Source: Funneliformis mosseae
Lineage: Eukaryota; Glomeromycota; Glomeromycetes; Glomerales; Glomeraceae
Assembly (NCBI GenBank): GCA_910592005.1
Contig: CAJVPP010000119.1
Coordinates: 1 to 46,972 of the forward strand
Length of the DNA: 46,972 nt
Direction of reading: 5' to 3'
Position numbers and translations under genes: made by a program. Positions 10,412-21,060 of this stretch are shown piece by piece (positions within the stretch are counted from its first letter, which is position 1; each line of letters starts with the position of its first letter). A model generated the notes under the pieces. The model saw only the letters and a program-made list of their open reading frames with translations. It did no database searches and was not told where the DNA came from.

Positions 10412-12774
10412 ATGCAAGCTGCTAATAATTCAAATGAGTGGATTGAAGAATATATTTCAAGTAAAAATATCAAATACTACGAATACAAACATTTTAGTAA
10501 TCTTGAAATGATTGGTAAGGGTGGCTTTGGAAAAGTTTATCGTGCAAATTGGAAAAATATAAAACAACCTTTTGCATTAAAATCGTTTAATGACTTTAAC
10601 GATGTCTCTATTAAAGAACTTGTTCGTGAGGTAAAGGCAAATACAATATGTATTTCTGTCTATTTCTGTCTATTTAATATAAAATCATTAAATTAAAAAT
10701 TTTTTGTAATAATTTAGCTCGAACTTCATTGTGAAGTTGATTTTCATGATAATATTATTAATTTTCATGGGATAACTTCAAAACAAAGTATTTAATGTTC
10801 ATTTTTTTTTTAATGTCTATTTTGTCTTATATTTTAACTCATTTATATTTTTTAAAAACTAGAAAATCAAAATGATCAATTGAAAAAGTATTTGTTAGTA
10901 ATGGAATATGCCGATGGCGGTACACTTAGAAATTATTTAAAGGATAATTTTGATGAGCTTACCTGGGATGATAAATACAAATTTGCATACCAGTTGGCTA
11001 GTGCTGTGTCGTGTTTACATTTAGAAGGAATCGTGCATCGTGATTTGGTAATCTTACATAATATATTTATTTGATATATATTTGATTCTTAATAATACTT
11101 TAATAATTAATATTTAATTTATGCCTCTATATTTAGCATTCCAGTAATATATTAATTCATCAAGGTGTTATTAAACTAGCAGACTTTGGTTTATCGAAAA
11201 GAATTGAAGCAGCAAGTAAACCACAGTCAGAAATCTTTGGTATACTTCCTTATGTTGATCCAAAAATATTTGACATGCAGAGAAAAAATGACAACATATT
11301 GCAACAATATACGCTATATGAAAAAAGTGACGTCTATAGTGTTGGCGTACTGTTATGGGAGATATCAAGCGGTTATCCTCCCTTTAATATTAAGAATAAA
11401 GGTTATGATATTGATTTAGCCATCCAAATTTTAGGAGGACTTAGAGAAAACATCATTCCTGGCACACCTGAAGTTTATGTGAACATTTACACTGGTAAAT
11501 ATATAATTATAAAATTATTTTAAGTATATAATAATTATTAAATTTTATATCTAATTTCAGAGTGCTGGAATAATGAGCCGGATAATCGTCCATCAATGAA
11601 TCAAGTAGTTGATAAATTAAATGCAATTGTTACGATAACTAATAACATAACAGAAAATAATCTTATGAATAATGATGAATCAAATCTTCAACAACAGCGT
11701 CGTTTGGATAACATTGGAGCTTCTTCTATTATAAATAATTCATTTGGAGGATCATCTCAAATTTTTCGATTTGATCAGATAAATTATCAAGACAATTTGG
11801 CTGGTCAGAAGAATGTAGAAGAATTAGAATCAAATATTGAAGCATCAGATATTATTCATGATTATACTGATGAAAGTTTAACGATTACGAATTTTAATAA
11901 GGATGACATATTAAACGCCTTAGGAGGATTACTAAGATATCAGAAATTAAAAATACTTATTTGCAATAAAGCTCGTATTACTAGCTTACCAATCTTACCC
12001 AACTCTTTAACGGTACTAAAATGTTATTGGACTAAAATAAATAGCTTACCAACATTACCAAACTCCTTAACGGAACTTTATTGCTCTTATACTCCAATAA
12101 CTATCCTACCAACTTTACCCAATTCCTTAACTGTACTCAAATTTGATAACACTAAAATAAATAGCTTACCAATATTACCCAGCTCCTTAACGGAATTTTA
12201 TTGCTCTAATACACCAATAATTATCCTACCAACTTTGCCGAACTACTTAACGGTACTCAATTGTTATAACACTAAAATAAATAGCTTACCAACTTTACCA
12301 AACTCCTTAACGGAACTTGATTGCTCTTGTACTCAAATAACTGTCCTACCAACTTTACCCAATTCCTTAACAATACTCTATTGTTATAACACAAAAATAA
12401 CTATCCTGCCAACTTTACCCAACTCCTTAACGGAACTTAATTGTTATAAAACTCATCTAACTAGATTACCAACTTTACCCAACTCCTTGTCGGTACTCAA
12501 ATGTTATTGGACTGAAATAAATAGCTTACCAGCATTACCAAACTCCTTAACGGAACTTGATTGTTCTAATACTCTAATAACTATCCTACCAACTTTACCC
12601 AACTCCTTAACGATACTTTATTGTCATAAAACTAAAATAACTATCCTACCAACATTACCCAACTCCTTAACAAGTCTCCGGTGTTTCGATACACAAATAA
12701 AAAGCTTACCAAATATACCCGATTCTTTAACATCTATATACCCCGAATACTTAAAATCTCAAATACGACAATAA
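10412..12774 (+). CDS. TKL-like protein kinase with C-terminal LPX-type leucine-rich repeats
   Basis: Predicted protein Ser/Thr (tyrosine-kinase-like) kinase of 681 residues from five exons: 10412-10630, 10718-10787, 10863-11047, 11137-11494 and 11561-12774. All four introns are GT-AG, 66-89 bp long, and the phases agree. Kinase landmarks: glycine loop GKGGFGKVY (35-43), ATP lysine in FALKSF (K57), catalytic HRDL (D157), HSSN with Asn162, DFG (D174), the SDVYSVGVLLWEISSG helix, and a CWNNEPDNRPSM end near 279-291. The usual Lys after HRDL is His, and the APE glutamate is replaced (YVDPKIF). A low-complexity linker of about 100 residues follows, then about 13 repeats of 20 residues like LPTLPNSLTELDCSCTQITV from about 400 to 672. 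There is no signal peptide or membrane segment, so it is probably cytoplasmic, unlike plant receptor kinases. Substrate and ligand are unknown; the LRR array likely binds a protein. The start was chosen as the first ATG after a long A-run leader. Confidence 0.92.
12001..12720 (+). repeat. Exact 60-bp coding tandem repeat (LRR array)
   Basis: Twelve consecutive 60-bp units, each encoding 20 residues, keep period exactly, with partial units on both sides. Most begin AACTCCTTAACGG and end near CTACCAACTTTACCC. Two subtypes partly alternate: one with ACTAAAATAAATAGCTTACC, the other with ACTCNAATAACTATCCTACC, which suggests expansion by dimer units of 120 bp. The repeat lies wholly inside the last exon of the kinase gene, with no stop or frameshift. 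Confidence 0.95.
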
Positions 12775-12854
12775 CAATTCTATGCGTTTGAAATAATAGC
12801 TTTAATTTTATCACTTTTAAATGTTTAAGATTTTTTGAGGATGTAACTATAATA

Positions 12855-13020
12855 AACATTCTTGGTAAGCAAATGGCAAAAGTCGAAACCATATATTTCA
12901 ACGGATTTGTTAATAAGACTTTAATATAGTTTTGACTTTGACAGGATTTAATTATGGTTTCAGGTTTCGACGGTTTGCTAATGACCCCGTCGAAACCTGA
13001 GATTTTCCAGGCAACTATAA
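12855..13020. repeat. Second GTCGAAACC-family repeat
   Basis: This stretch carries GGCAAAAGTCGAAACC, a TTTTGACTTTGACAGG segment, inverted GGTTTCGACGG and CCGTCGAAACC pieces and the end block CCAGGCAACTATAATA. It shares these blocks with 299-480. It sits about 80 bp after the kinase stop codon, so it may lie in or near the 3' untranslated region. Confidence 0.6.
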
Positions 13021-14860
13021 TATAATAAGAAATCCCGGTAGTTTATGTTTTATCTTTTTTAATAAGCTAATATCAGAAAATTTGCTACAATACTTTACAA
13101 ATATATAGACGATTTGTAATATTAAAGAAATTTTCATCAAACTTTCTCTTTTAACTTGTAAATTACTAATTACATTTTACATCAACTAATGAATTTTTAT
13201 ACGCTTATTTGCGAATTTATGAGAATTTTGATTTATACCCAATGACTTATTAATTATGTATTTAATTTTAATTAGTTTTATGCGGTTTTAGTTTCTATTG
13301 ATTACAAAAGATAAGTTATTTTGGCCGCTTCACCTCGAGCACATATCGATCTCAGTTAAATACGTTTTCAAAATGTTAAAAATATAAAAATCTTCTTTTC
13401 GGTGGAATACTTTAAATAGTTAATTTTTTACTTTCAATGTGTTTTCACATAAATGTTTAAACTTTGACTTAAACTTTATTTATGATACGAATTTTACAAA
13501 TATAAATTATGTTTCTCTCCAGTCTTCCTAATAAATTATATCACTAGCATTGATTGTGAATTTTAGCTTTGGATGAAATAAACCCACTCAAAAGGATAGT
13601 TTTTTATCCATTTTAATTTCAAATTCTGATAAATTATCTTTTGTCAGTACAATTAGACCTACTTCTTATAATAAATGAATAATAAATGAATTTGTCGATC
13701 GTATTTTAAAAGAAAATATTTTATTTTGCGATGAATACATATTGCACGAAATACTACTTCATTTCAATTGTGACATCCCTGTTATTATGCTCATGCTAAG
13801 TCTATGGTTATTTTCTATAAGATTTTTCCAATGACCTTCGGAAACAATTAAGTTCAAATCAAGAAAAGAAGGTGTAGTCAATAAAACATTTTGATTAACA
13901 AAAATTTTTAGCTCGGTAATTTTCAATCATTCGAAATCAAAAAATCGAAAAAATTTATAATGTATTTTTAAAGAATTTGTAGTATATAAGTGTATTATTG
14001 CAAAATACTGGTAAAATTTTAATAAATTGTTCTCGTAAGATATAGTTAAATAGATTAATCTTTAATTTTAATATTTTAAAGATGATGTTGAATCAACAAA
14101 ACTTCAGATCCAAACACAGATGAGAGGACGAAATTAAAACGATTATATGCAAATACAATGGAACACCTTTCAGCCCCAAGCTAGGAAAAGAATTAAGAAT
14201 ATTGCTGTGGTAAACAAAAAGTGTCTAAATTGTTTTAGTTTGTTTGTTCATTAATTAATTAATTCTCGTTTCCCTTTTAGTTAGGGTTTTTTTTTTGCAT
14301 TGGAATCTATTCATTGTTATTCAATTTGTGATAAACAGTCATAAGAATTTTTTTTTTTTTGAAATGGAAATTTATCGAATTTAATAAATTAACGAGATAT
14401 CTGGTAGACAAGTGATACAATTCTTTTGGGAAGATTAGGTACCGTACAATTTCTAGTTAAAATTGATGGAAAGATAAAGTTTGGAATCTGAAAATGTAAA
14501 TATTTATATAATAATTACATTTAGTATATTATTTTACAAGAATATACACGGTTCTTGGTCGGTTTATTAGTAAGTTGTTTTCAAAATTTATATATTAACC
14601 TTTCTTTTTAAAATATATAATTTATGAATAATGTTAAAGATATCTATATTTTAATGATATATTAAGCCAAAGCAATTTACAAATTCAAGCCAGATAAAAA
14701 TTGCATCAAAATAAATGCTTATTTTTTAAATAAATTGTTTTGGTTTATCACGTTAGGATATAATAATATTTCTATGGACGTGAGGTGTTTACTGGTTTAA
14801 AAGATAGTTCGGAGCAACAATCTGACTATCAAGAAACCTTTATGCATCTTAGTTGCCAAT
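13021..14860. other. AT-rich intergenic stretch
   Basis: I see no gene, RNA or transposon here. Several T-runs and A-runs are present, and no frame of credible composition. Confidence 0.5.
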
Positions 14861-14867
14861 GAAATAG

Positions 14868-15739
14868 ATGAATTTTCTTAAAAAAATAAAACAATTTATT
14901 AAGAAGAATCTGCATAATAATATTAGAGGTTATGAGAGAATGATTTGGAACAAGGAAGAAGATTTATTGGTTTTTCAACTCAACAAACAACAGGATGTTG
15001 CTCAAATTTGTCAGACTAATGTAAAGCGTTAATCATCCGATTTGGTAAACAAATCTTTGAAAAATTATAATGAGGGGATATTATACTTTGCAGGATTATT
15101 GTGTAGAATATTTATATGATAATAAAAAAAAAAGCATTATATGATGTTTGACAAAGATAACTTCGAGCTGAATACAATGCAGCATGTCTTAAGATACTTT
15201 ACACACACACCAAATAATTACGTTAGTAAAATTATCGAGGTACAATTTTTCATTTGTTTAAAGCAGAGATTGCAACATCAGGTGTTCTTCTGATATTTGA
15301 CGTAAATATTCCTAATTCAAAAATGAAGAATTCATAAAAAAATATTTCAATCGTTTTAAAATTGTATTTGAACAATGAAGACTTTTTTAAAAAACAAGGA
15401 TTATAAAGAACATTTCAAAAGAGTTATCTTTTCAAGATGTTTACTTGAATTAGATAGACCGCCATTCGAAATTGAAATGATTGCACTTTGGGATGGTTGA
15501 TGTCTTATAATAAGTTAGAGGAAAGTAACAAAATAATACCGGAAAGATTCGCACAATGTATGAAGTTAGCTACTTTTCTTATTAAAGATAAAATTCGTCG
15601 TTTGAAAATAATACGTTATATTTTAAATTCGAGTTTTGTTTACATAATATTTCCAAAGATTTTAGCGAAACTTAGATTAATAATAATTAGAATTTTTCAA
15701 ATATTGATGAAAATAATCAAATTTTTGAAAATAACTTAG
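14868..15739 (+). pseudogene. Unrecognised decayed coding region
   Basis: From the ATG at 14868 a frame runs for about 54 codons with ordinary protein composition (for example YERMIWNKEEDLLVFQLNKQ) and stops near 15032. Further coding-like pieces follow in shifting frames, including LLELDRPPFEIEMIALWDG near 15444-15500 and an open frame at 15488-15739 (MGWLMSYNKLEESNKIIPER and onward), which appears to take over after a one-base shift. The many stops and shifts suggest a pseudogene. I do not recognise the family. The next relic, at 15960-16545, is on the opposite strand and unrelated as far as I can see. Confidence 0.3.
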
Positions 15740-15959
15740 AAGAATTTGAATTTAAAGTGAATACACAATTAATATAATCATAATTTAGTAATATTAACAC
15801 TAAACAGATATTATGATAACTAGTTATATGGAGTTAAACATTTCCTAAACCAATTCAATACATGAATTAACGATAAAAACAATTTTTATTCAAAACTAAA
15901 ACAATAAAATAAAGTCCAATAAAAAAAGTTAGTGTCAATCAGTTAAAATTATCTTGTTA

Positions 15960-16545
15960 GTTCTTGTTGATGTTAAGAAATTTCATGATTTGTTTCTTAT
16001 CGTGACGAATAATTTCTTTGAGGTAAAACTAAGGTATTCGGTACGGTATTTTATTAAAATCAAAATGATATCCCTATTTGATTGTTTAGAAAATATTGGG
16101 TCAAGTATGTTGATTTTCTTCAAATACTTTTGCAGAAATCTGAAACCATCTAATATATGGAATTAAATCATGAATGATTTTTTTAATTCTTCAAAATCAT
16201 TTGATGCCTAATGAGAAACATCATCAATATCTAATAAAGTCGACAATTTTGTAAGATCCCATTTAAGAATGTAATACCAAATTTCGAATTCTTCCATTTC
16301 AAGTTCATCCTTTCTTAAAAATCTAATAACTCGTTTCTTTTCTAATGATGAAATTTTTGAATTCTTACCAATCATTTTAAACAATAATTTTTGAAGTTTT
16401 CAAAAGTACCATATTCAAATAAGATTTAAAGGATTTCAACAGCTTCATTACTTAAATATCCAGAATGATTATCAATTAAGAAAGATTGAATATAGTCACT
16501 TAATTTTTGAAGTTTATAATATTAGCTATAATCAAAATTTTAACA
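15960..16545 (-). pseudogene. BTB-BACK domain protein relic
   Basis: Read on the minus strand, this stretch gives the BACK-domain signature of the BTB (Kelch/TLDc) proteins that are highly expanded in arbuscular mycorrhizal fungi. In order: a KLSDYIQSFLIDNHSGYLS segment, FEYGTFENFKNYCLKMIGKN, then KKRVIRFLRKDELEMEEFEI with WYYILKWDLTK directly after it, then NDFEELKK and an IPYIRW-like piece. In intact relatives the last motifs read as a charged helix followed by IWDYLIKWG. Stops and at least two frame changes interrupt it, and no N-terminal BTB domain is seen. Intact members act as substrate adaptors of CUL3 ubiquitin ligases; this copy looks dead. Confidence 0.6.
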
Positions 16546-16756
16546 TTTGTCTTCTATCTATATCATGTAGATTATAAATTATAATATACAAAATAATTCA
16601 AAGATTTTCAGAGGTTAAAACTGATTTTATTTTTACAAACTGATTTTAACCACTTTTTTAATTTTTAACTCAAACTTAAACTAAATTTAAATAAAACTGA
16701 TTAAACATAGCATTCAGTTGTAATAAATCTAAAAACTGAATTACAATAAGATTTAT

Positions 16757-17645
16757 AATAGAGGTCCGAATTGGTACAAAAATTTAGTATTCGATGAATC
16801 AATCTTTCATAAAATTTATAATCGATTATATATTCAAATTAATCGTTGATTAATGACGATTATTCAAATTATCCAGATCATCCGAATAACCGATTAGTTG
16901 AAAGAACTAAATCGTCAATACATTAATTAAAACAAAAATTATATATTTCGAACTTATCTTTATTATCAACAATAATAACAAATTATATTGTACTAATTAT
17001 TCCAACTATTATTTTTTGCTAATCACTATAATCAGATTTCTTCCGGAGGAAACATTTTCGTCAAATAGATGAAACTGACCAAAATTCTTTAACCGGTTAA
17101 TAACCAGTTAAAAATATTCGTTAACCGGTTAAAATTAACTTATGCCAGTACTATAAATTTGGCTGAATTAGACAATATTTTGCAATCATAAAAATCTTAA
17201 TTCTGGCCGGAAATTGAATTTCGGCCGGAGCTAAATTCATCTATTTTAAACCGGTTAAAAAATCATTAACCGGTTAACATGTTAACCGCTTTAACTGGTT
17301 CCAATCTCTATCGTCAAATGAATCTTTCGGAATTACTTCTTGTTCTAAGAAATATCGTCATTGTAATTTGCATCAAACTCATTTTGTAAAAAAATATGAA
17401 AAAAAAAAAACTTGAAGTTGAAATGTCTTTCATTCTTATTTAATTAATTTAATGTTGCATGTTTATTAAACAATGGATCCAAAATATTTGAATATCCGAT
17501 TATCCGGTCCGGTTATCCATTCATAGTTGGTGATAATCGATTAAATGACCAAATAACGGTCAATTTTTTCGTCTAATCGATCATCGTAATCAGTTGGTCA
17601 TATCCGGATAATTTGACTACAGATTGAACGATTCGGATCTCTATT
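16757..17645. mobile_element. Non-autonomous TIR element with palindromic interior
   Basis: The ends AATAGAGGTCCGAAT (16757-16771) and ATTCGGATCTCTATT (17631-17645) are inverted repeats matching at 14 of 15 positions. TAGAG at the tip agrees with the hAT-superfamily terminal consensus YARNG. Subterminal zones on both sides hold many short ATCCG/CGGAT and ATCGATTA units. The interior holds four AACCGGTTAA palindromes plus degenerate ones at about 17090-17300, and a GGCCGGAAATT inverted pair near 17204-17226. No protein is encoded. I found no perfect 8-bp target duplication (flanks are TTATAA and TTAGTAA-like), so the superfamily is tentative. Confidence 0.6.
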
Positions 17646-17658
17646 AGTAATACATTCT

Positions 17659-17659
17659 C

Positions 17660-17688
<29 letters not shown>
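17659..17688. repeat. Poly-T tract
   Basis: An uninterrupted run of about 29 T directly after the TIR element. It could be the A-tail of a retroposed copy on the minus strand, or simple slippage. No matching retroelement was recognised. Confidence 0.8.
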
Positions 17689-17691
<3 letters not shown>

Positions 17692-18378
17692 TAAAATAAA
17701 TAGAAAAGCATTACAAAATTGGTGATAATGAAGAATTGTAAAGAACAAAGTGTCGACTGTTTATCATAATTGGATTTACTGTATATTTGACTTGTTACGC
17801 GTTTAAGAATTTTTTAATAAGTAGTTTTAGTGGTTCGAAGTTTATGAAGAGGTGTTGCTGTTATTTATTTATATGAATGTTCTTGTAATCTTTCATTCAT
17901 ATTATTTCACTTGGGATATACTGTACCTATAATTTGAATTTTTTATGATTTCATTTGATACGTTTTTTGTCAAATGTTATGCTCCTTCCTGTCTTACTAT
18001 GACTTTAATCGGAATCATTAAATTCCATTTACTATATCAAGTAATTTGTCTTAAGTAGAAAATATTTCTATTGATATTATTTAATTTTAAATTTAGAAAC
18101 GATCCGAGTCTAAGGAAACTTGTAGATCCAGACCGAATTTCTTTATTAAAAAGGATAAGATGGACGATCTATCTCACTTTTTGCGGCTGTGCTTTGCGAT
18201 TTTCTTTGAAATGACGAGATTTTCCGAAATAGGGGTGTAACATTTGATTAATTTCAAAATAGATAGATAGATATTTTGATTTCTTATGGAACCTTCTTTT
18301 TTTTAAATCGTATGACTTTTTGACAATGTAAATGAATTTTAAAGAATGATAATAATTTAGACTTAAAATTCTATATGG

Positions 18379-19279
18379 ATGTTAAAACATCTCTTATTTA
18401 TATTCAATGATACCATAGATGATACAAAATTTGCGATAAAATGCGCTTGGTTAAGCAAACAATTTCCTTTTAAAGGTGTTTCAAGTATAAAAATTTCCAA
18501 AGATGAAACAAGGACCACAACAATCCGTTGTATGAGATGTAGAGCCAAGTATTACTGTAGTATATCGTGTTTAAAGAATGACTACCACAATCATGTGTTC
18601 GAATGTTCTCCGGAAGGAGGCATAACAACAGCAAGACTATCTCGTCAAAAGTGTCCATAACGATTGATTTGATGCCCACGGAAGCATCGGTATTATATGA
18701 ATACGGATTTAGAAACTGTGTATCTATGGGGGGATAGAAACATGCTTTTTAGTTTATATATCGACCTTATAAAGAATTTAGGTTGCAAAGCCTCAAAAAT
18801 TCATCAATGGTGGGAAAATGGCCAATTATCACAGAATATTAAAAAGTCTTATGATGATGCAGATGCTTACTAGTAGATATTACGATTGGTTTCTACAAAA
18901 TACAAAATTTGCAAAAGTATGAGGGTGAAGGATCACTTGAATTAATTGCTGATAAATATACCGAACTGATCAAACCGTTTCCTTCCGAGAACGATTAAAC
19001 AGTTCACACCATTTCTCTCCCACTCTCAAAGGCGTCAAGTACTTGTTCTATATTCCAAAGATTGAAGAACTGTCTTGAATTGATTTTGGATTTTGTACTT
19101 ATAAAGATGATTTGAAAAGATACAGAAAGGTGATTTGTAATCACTAAAAAAATTGCAAAATCGGTGAATTCAACGAAGCTTACGTGCTGGAACTGTGTTG
19201 GACTTGCTGGAAAGAAAATGTGGTTGCCGCTGGCTCACTGAAAGAAAAATATGAACTAGTAGATACCAGCAAACAATAA
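18379..19279 (+). pseudogene. MYND-type zinc finger protein relic
   Basis: The frame from ATG 18379 to TAA 18660 contains the second half of a MYND finger: C51-x2-C54, C60-x3-C64, H72-x3-C76 in the context KYYCSISCLKNDYHNHVFEC. The first zinc-binding Cys pair of a full MYND finger is not visible. After the stop, coding similarity continues in other frames: YEYGFRNCVSMG, then LYIDLIKNLGCKASKIHQWW, GEGSLELIADKYTEL and FCTYKDDLKRYRKVICNH, ending LVDTSKQ and TAA at about 19279. The full product would be about 300 residues. MYND fingers bind proline-rich partner peptides. Several frameshifts and stops make this a pseudogene unless the assembly has many indels. Upstream exons may be missing. Confidence 0.65.
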
Positions 19280-19659
19280 ATAGCGTCTATTATCTCAAGC
19301 AATACGTTCTTAACGATAACGTACCTCTGTTTCTGTGGATTATGGTTTATAAATTGTAAAACAGCAAACGAGAAAAGACAACTTACAAATACTTCGCAAT
19401 TTGATGTGTTAGATCCATTAATCCCAACGACGTAATGTCGGTCAATCTTTTTGAAATACCAAAATCATCTGGAAGATTTGTAAAATTTGTAAATATTGCG
19501 TCTTTGGATCATCATTATTGTTTATGTTTTTTTATTTTTATTATTGTTACTATTACATATCTTTGGTATTTCTATCCAATGTAACGATAAATACAGTTTG
19601 AATTTACAGTATCTTTGTAATTTAGTAGCTTCAAATAAAATCATACTGTAACGGGTTTG

Positions 19660-20640
19660 ATTTGTATATTTAATCCTGAACTTAATTATCATAATGGATT
19701 AATTTCATGGGTGTTTTATCAGAATTCTTGAAATACTTTAAATCACCACCAACTTTTGATGTTTCAATCAATTCTTGAAATTCACCCGTAAAAAGTTTAC
19801 TGATCTTCTTCCTGTATATTAACCCTTCGATACTTATTTTCGTCAATCCTTAAAATTCATCATCTGTAATTGTTTATTTAATCCTAAACTCAAATTAACA
19901 CTTGTTGTGAATATGTCAATGGACTGATTGATGGTAAATCCTTCATCTGTAAAGGATTTAATTTGGTTTATTTGATCCTGAACTCGATATATCAACTAAT
20001 CTTCTTCCTATGGTGTTAATCTTTGTTGTGAAACGGGATTAATTGCTTATTTGACCTAAACTCAAATTATAATCACCTTTTATTTCAAATGATATTCTTC
20101 CTGCCGTGTTATCATGTTGTGAATGTATATTATTATAACCCCTTTGTTTACGAATAGATTTGATGGGTGTTCTCATCAATAATTGATATTCTTCATTCGT
20201 AACAGGTATAATTTGTTTTTTTGATTTTGAATTTAAATTATCATCATCTTTTATTTCAGTTGATGTTTCAATCAATTCTTGAAAATTTTCATCTGTAACG
20301 GATTTAATTGGTTCATTTGATCCTGGACTCAAATTATCATCAAATTTTATTGCAACAGATCTTGTGAAGTTATTTTGTTGTGAAAATACAAGATCATAAC
20401 CCTTATGTTTACGGACTGATTTGATGGTGAGTGCATTAATCAAGTTTTGAAATTCTTCATTTTTAACGGGTTCAATTGGTTTATATGATCCTGAACTCAA
20501 ATTGTCAAATTTTATATCAACTGATCTTCCTGTGATGTTATCTCGTTGTGAAAATGTATCATCAAAGCTAATTTCATTTTGATGCCTATTGTTGGTCATA
20601 GTTAAATTATTATCAAAAATAATTTCTCCGATCTTTGTCT
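19660..20640 (-). repeat. Degenerate protein-coding tandem repeat, about 170 bp period
   Basis: On the minus strand, units with a block like GGATCAAATGAACCAATTAA and an EFQELI-type block recur across the 3' half of the coiled-coil gene. They continue for about 380 bp past its stop codon, for example FQELIETSKVGGDLKYF near 19740-19785. The region beyond the stop is interrupted by stops and shifts. Confidence 0.6.
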
Positions 20641-21043
20641 TTAAATCTTTAATTATTTCTTTGGCTTTTTTATCTTTCCCTCTAATTTCTTCTTTTAACC
20701 CTTTAATCATTTTTCTGGTATTTTTCTCTTGCTCCCTAATTTTTTTTTCTAAATCATTAATAATTTTTTGCTTGGCATTGATTTCTTCTTCTTGCACCTT
20801 TATCTTTTCTTCTAAAATTTTAAATTGAGAATTATACCACGATGATTCAAATTTGGAGTATTGAAGATCTATCCTTTGATCATCTAATATCTCAGCAAGC
20901 TTTCTTCCTCCCAATAACTTTTTTAAATCATACAGATCCGTACTACCTATTTCATTCAATAAATCGGGGAGCACCAATTGATTTTCTTCATCCTCCTTTT
21001 TACTTCTCTGCTCAAGATCTATTAAGTTACTCTTTAAAACCAT
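20039..21043 (-). CDS. Coiled-coil protein with C-terminal repeats
   Basis: A single uninterrupted frame of 334 residues from an ATG at 21043. Residues 1-66 form a mixed leader (contains LNEIGSTDLYDLKKLLGG). Residues about 67-145 are a highly charged E/K/I/L heptad region (EEKIKVQEEEINAKQKIIND and onward), a likely coiled coil. From about 155 to the end, imperfect repeats of about 55-60 residues carry the blocks SQ-DN-TGRS, IKFD-NLS-GS-PI--V, EEFQNLI and IKS-RK-KGY. No signal peptide, membrane helix or catalytic domain is seen, and I do not recognise the family. A scaffold or effector-like role is possible but unproven. Because the repeats continue as degenerate DNA after the stop, the gene may have been shortened at its C-terminus. 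Confidence 0.6.
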   Translation of the reverse strand: MVLKSNLIDLEQRSKKEDEENQLVLPDLLNEIGSTDLYDLKKLLGGRKLAEILDDQRIDLQYSKFESSWYNSQFKILEEKIKVQEEEINAKQKIINDLEKKIREQEKNTRKMIKGLKEEIRGKDKKAKEIIKDLKTKIGEIIFDNNLTMTNNRHQNEISFDDTFSQRDNITGRSVDIKFDNLSSGSYKPIEPVKNEEFQNLINALTIKSVRKHKGYDLVFSQQNNFTRSVAIKFDDNLSPGSNEPIKSVTDENFQELIETSTEIKDDDNLNSKSKKQIIPVTNEEYQLLMRTPIKSIRKQRGYNNIHSQHDNTAGRISFEIKGDYNLSLGQISN

Positions 21044-21060
21044 TTCTGCAATTCTGACAC

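Noticed and set aside
11171..11419. Frames on both strands inside kinase exon 4
   Set aside because: They are shadows of the kinase frame, which carries all the family motifs.
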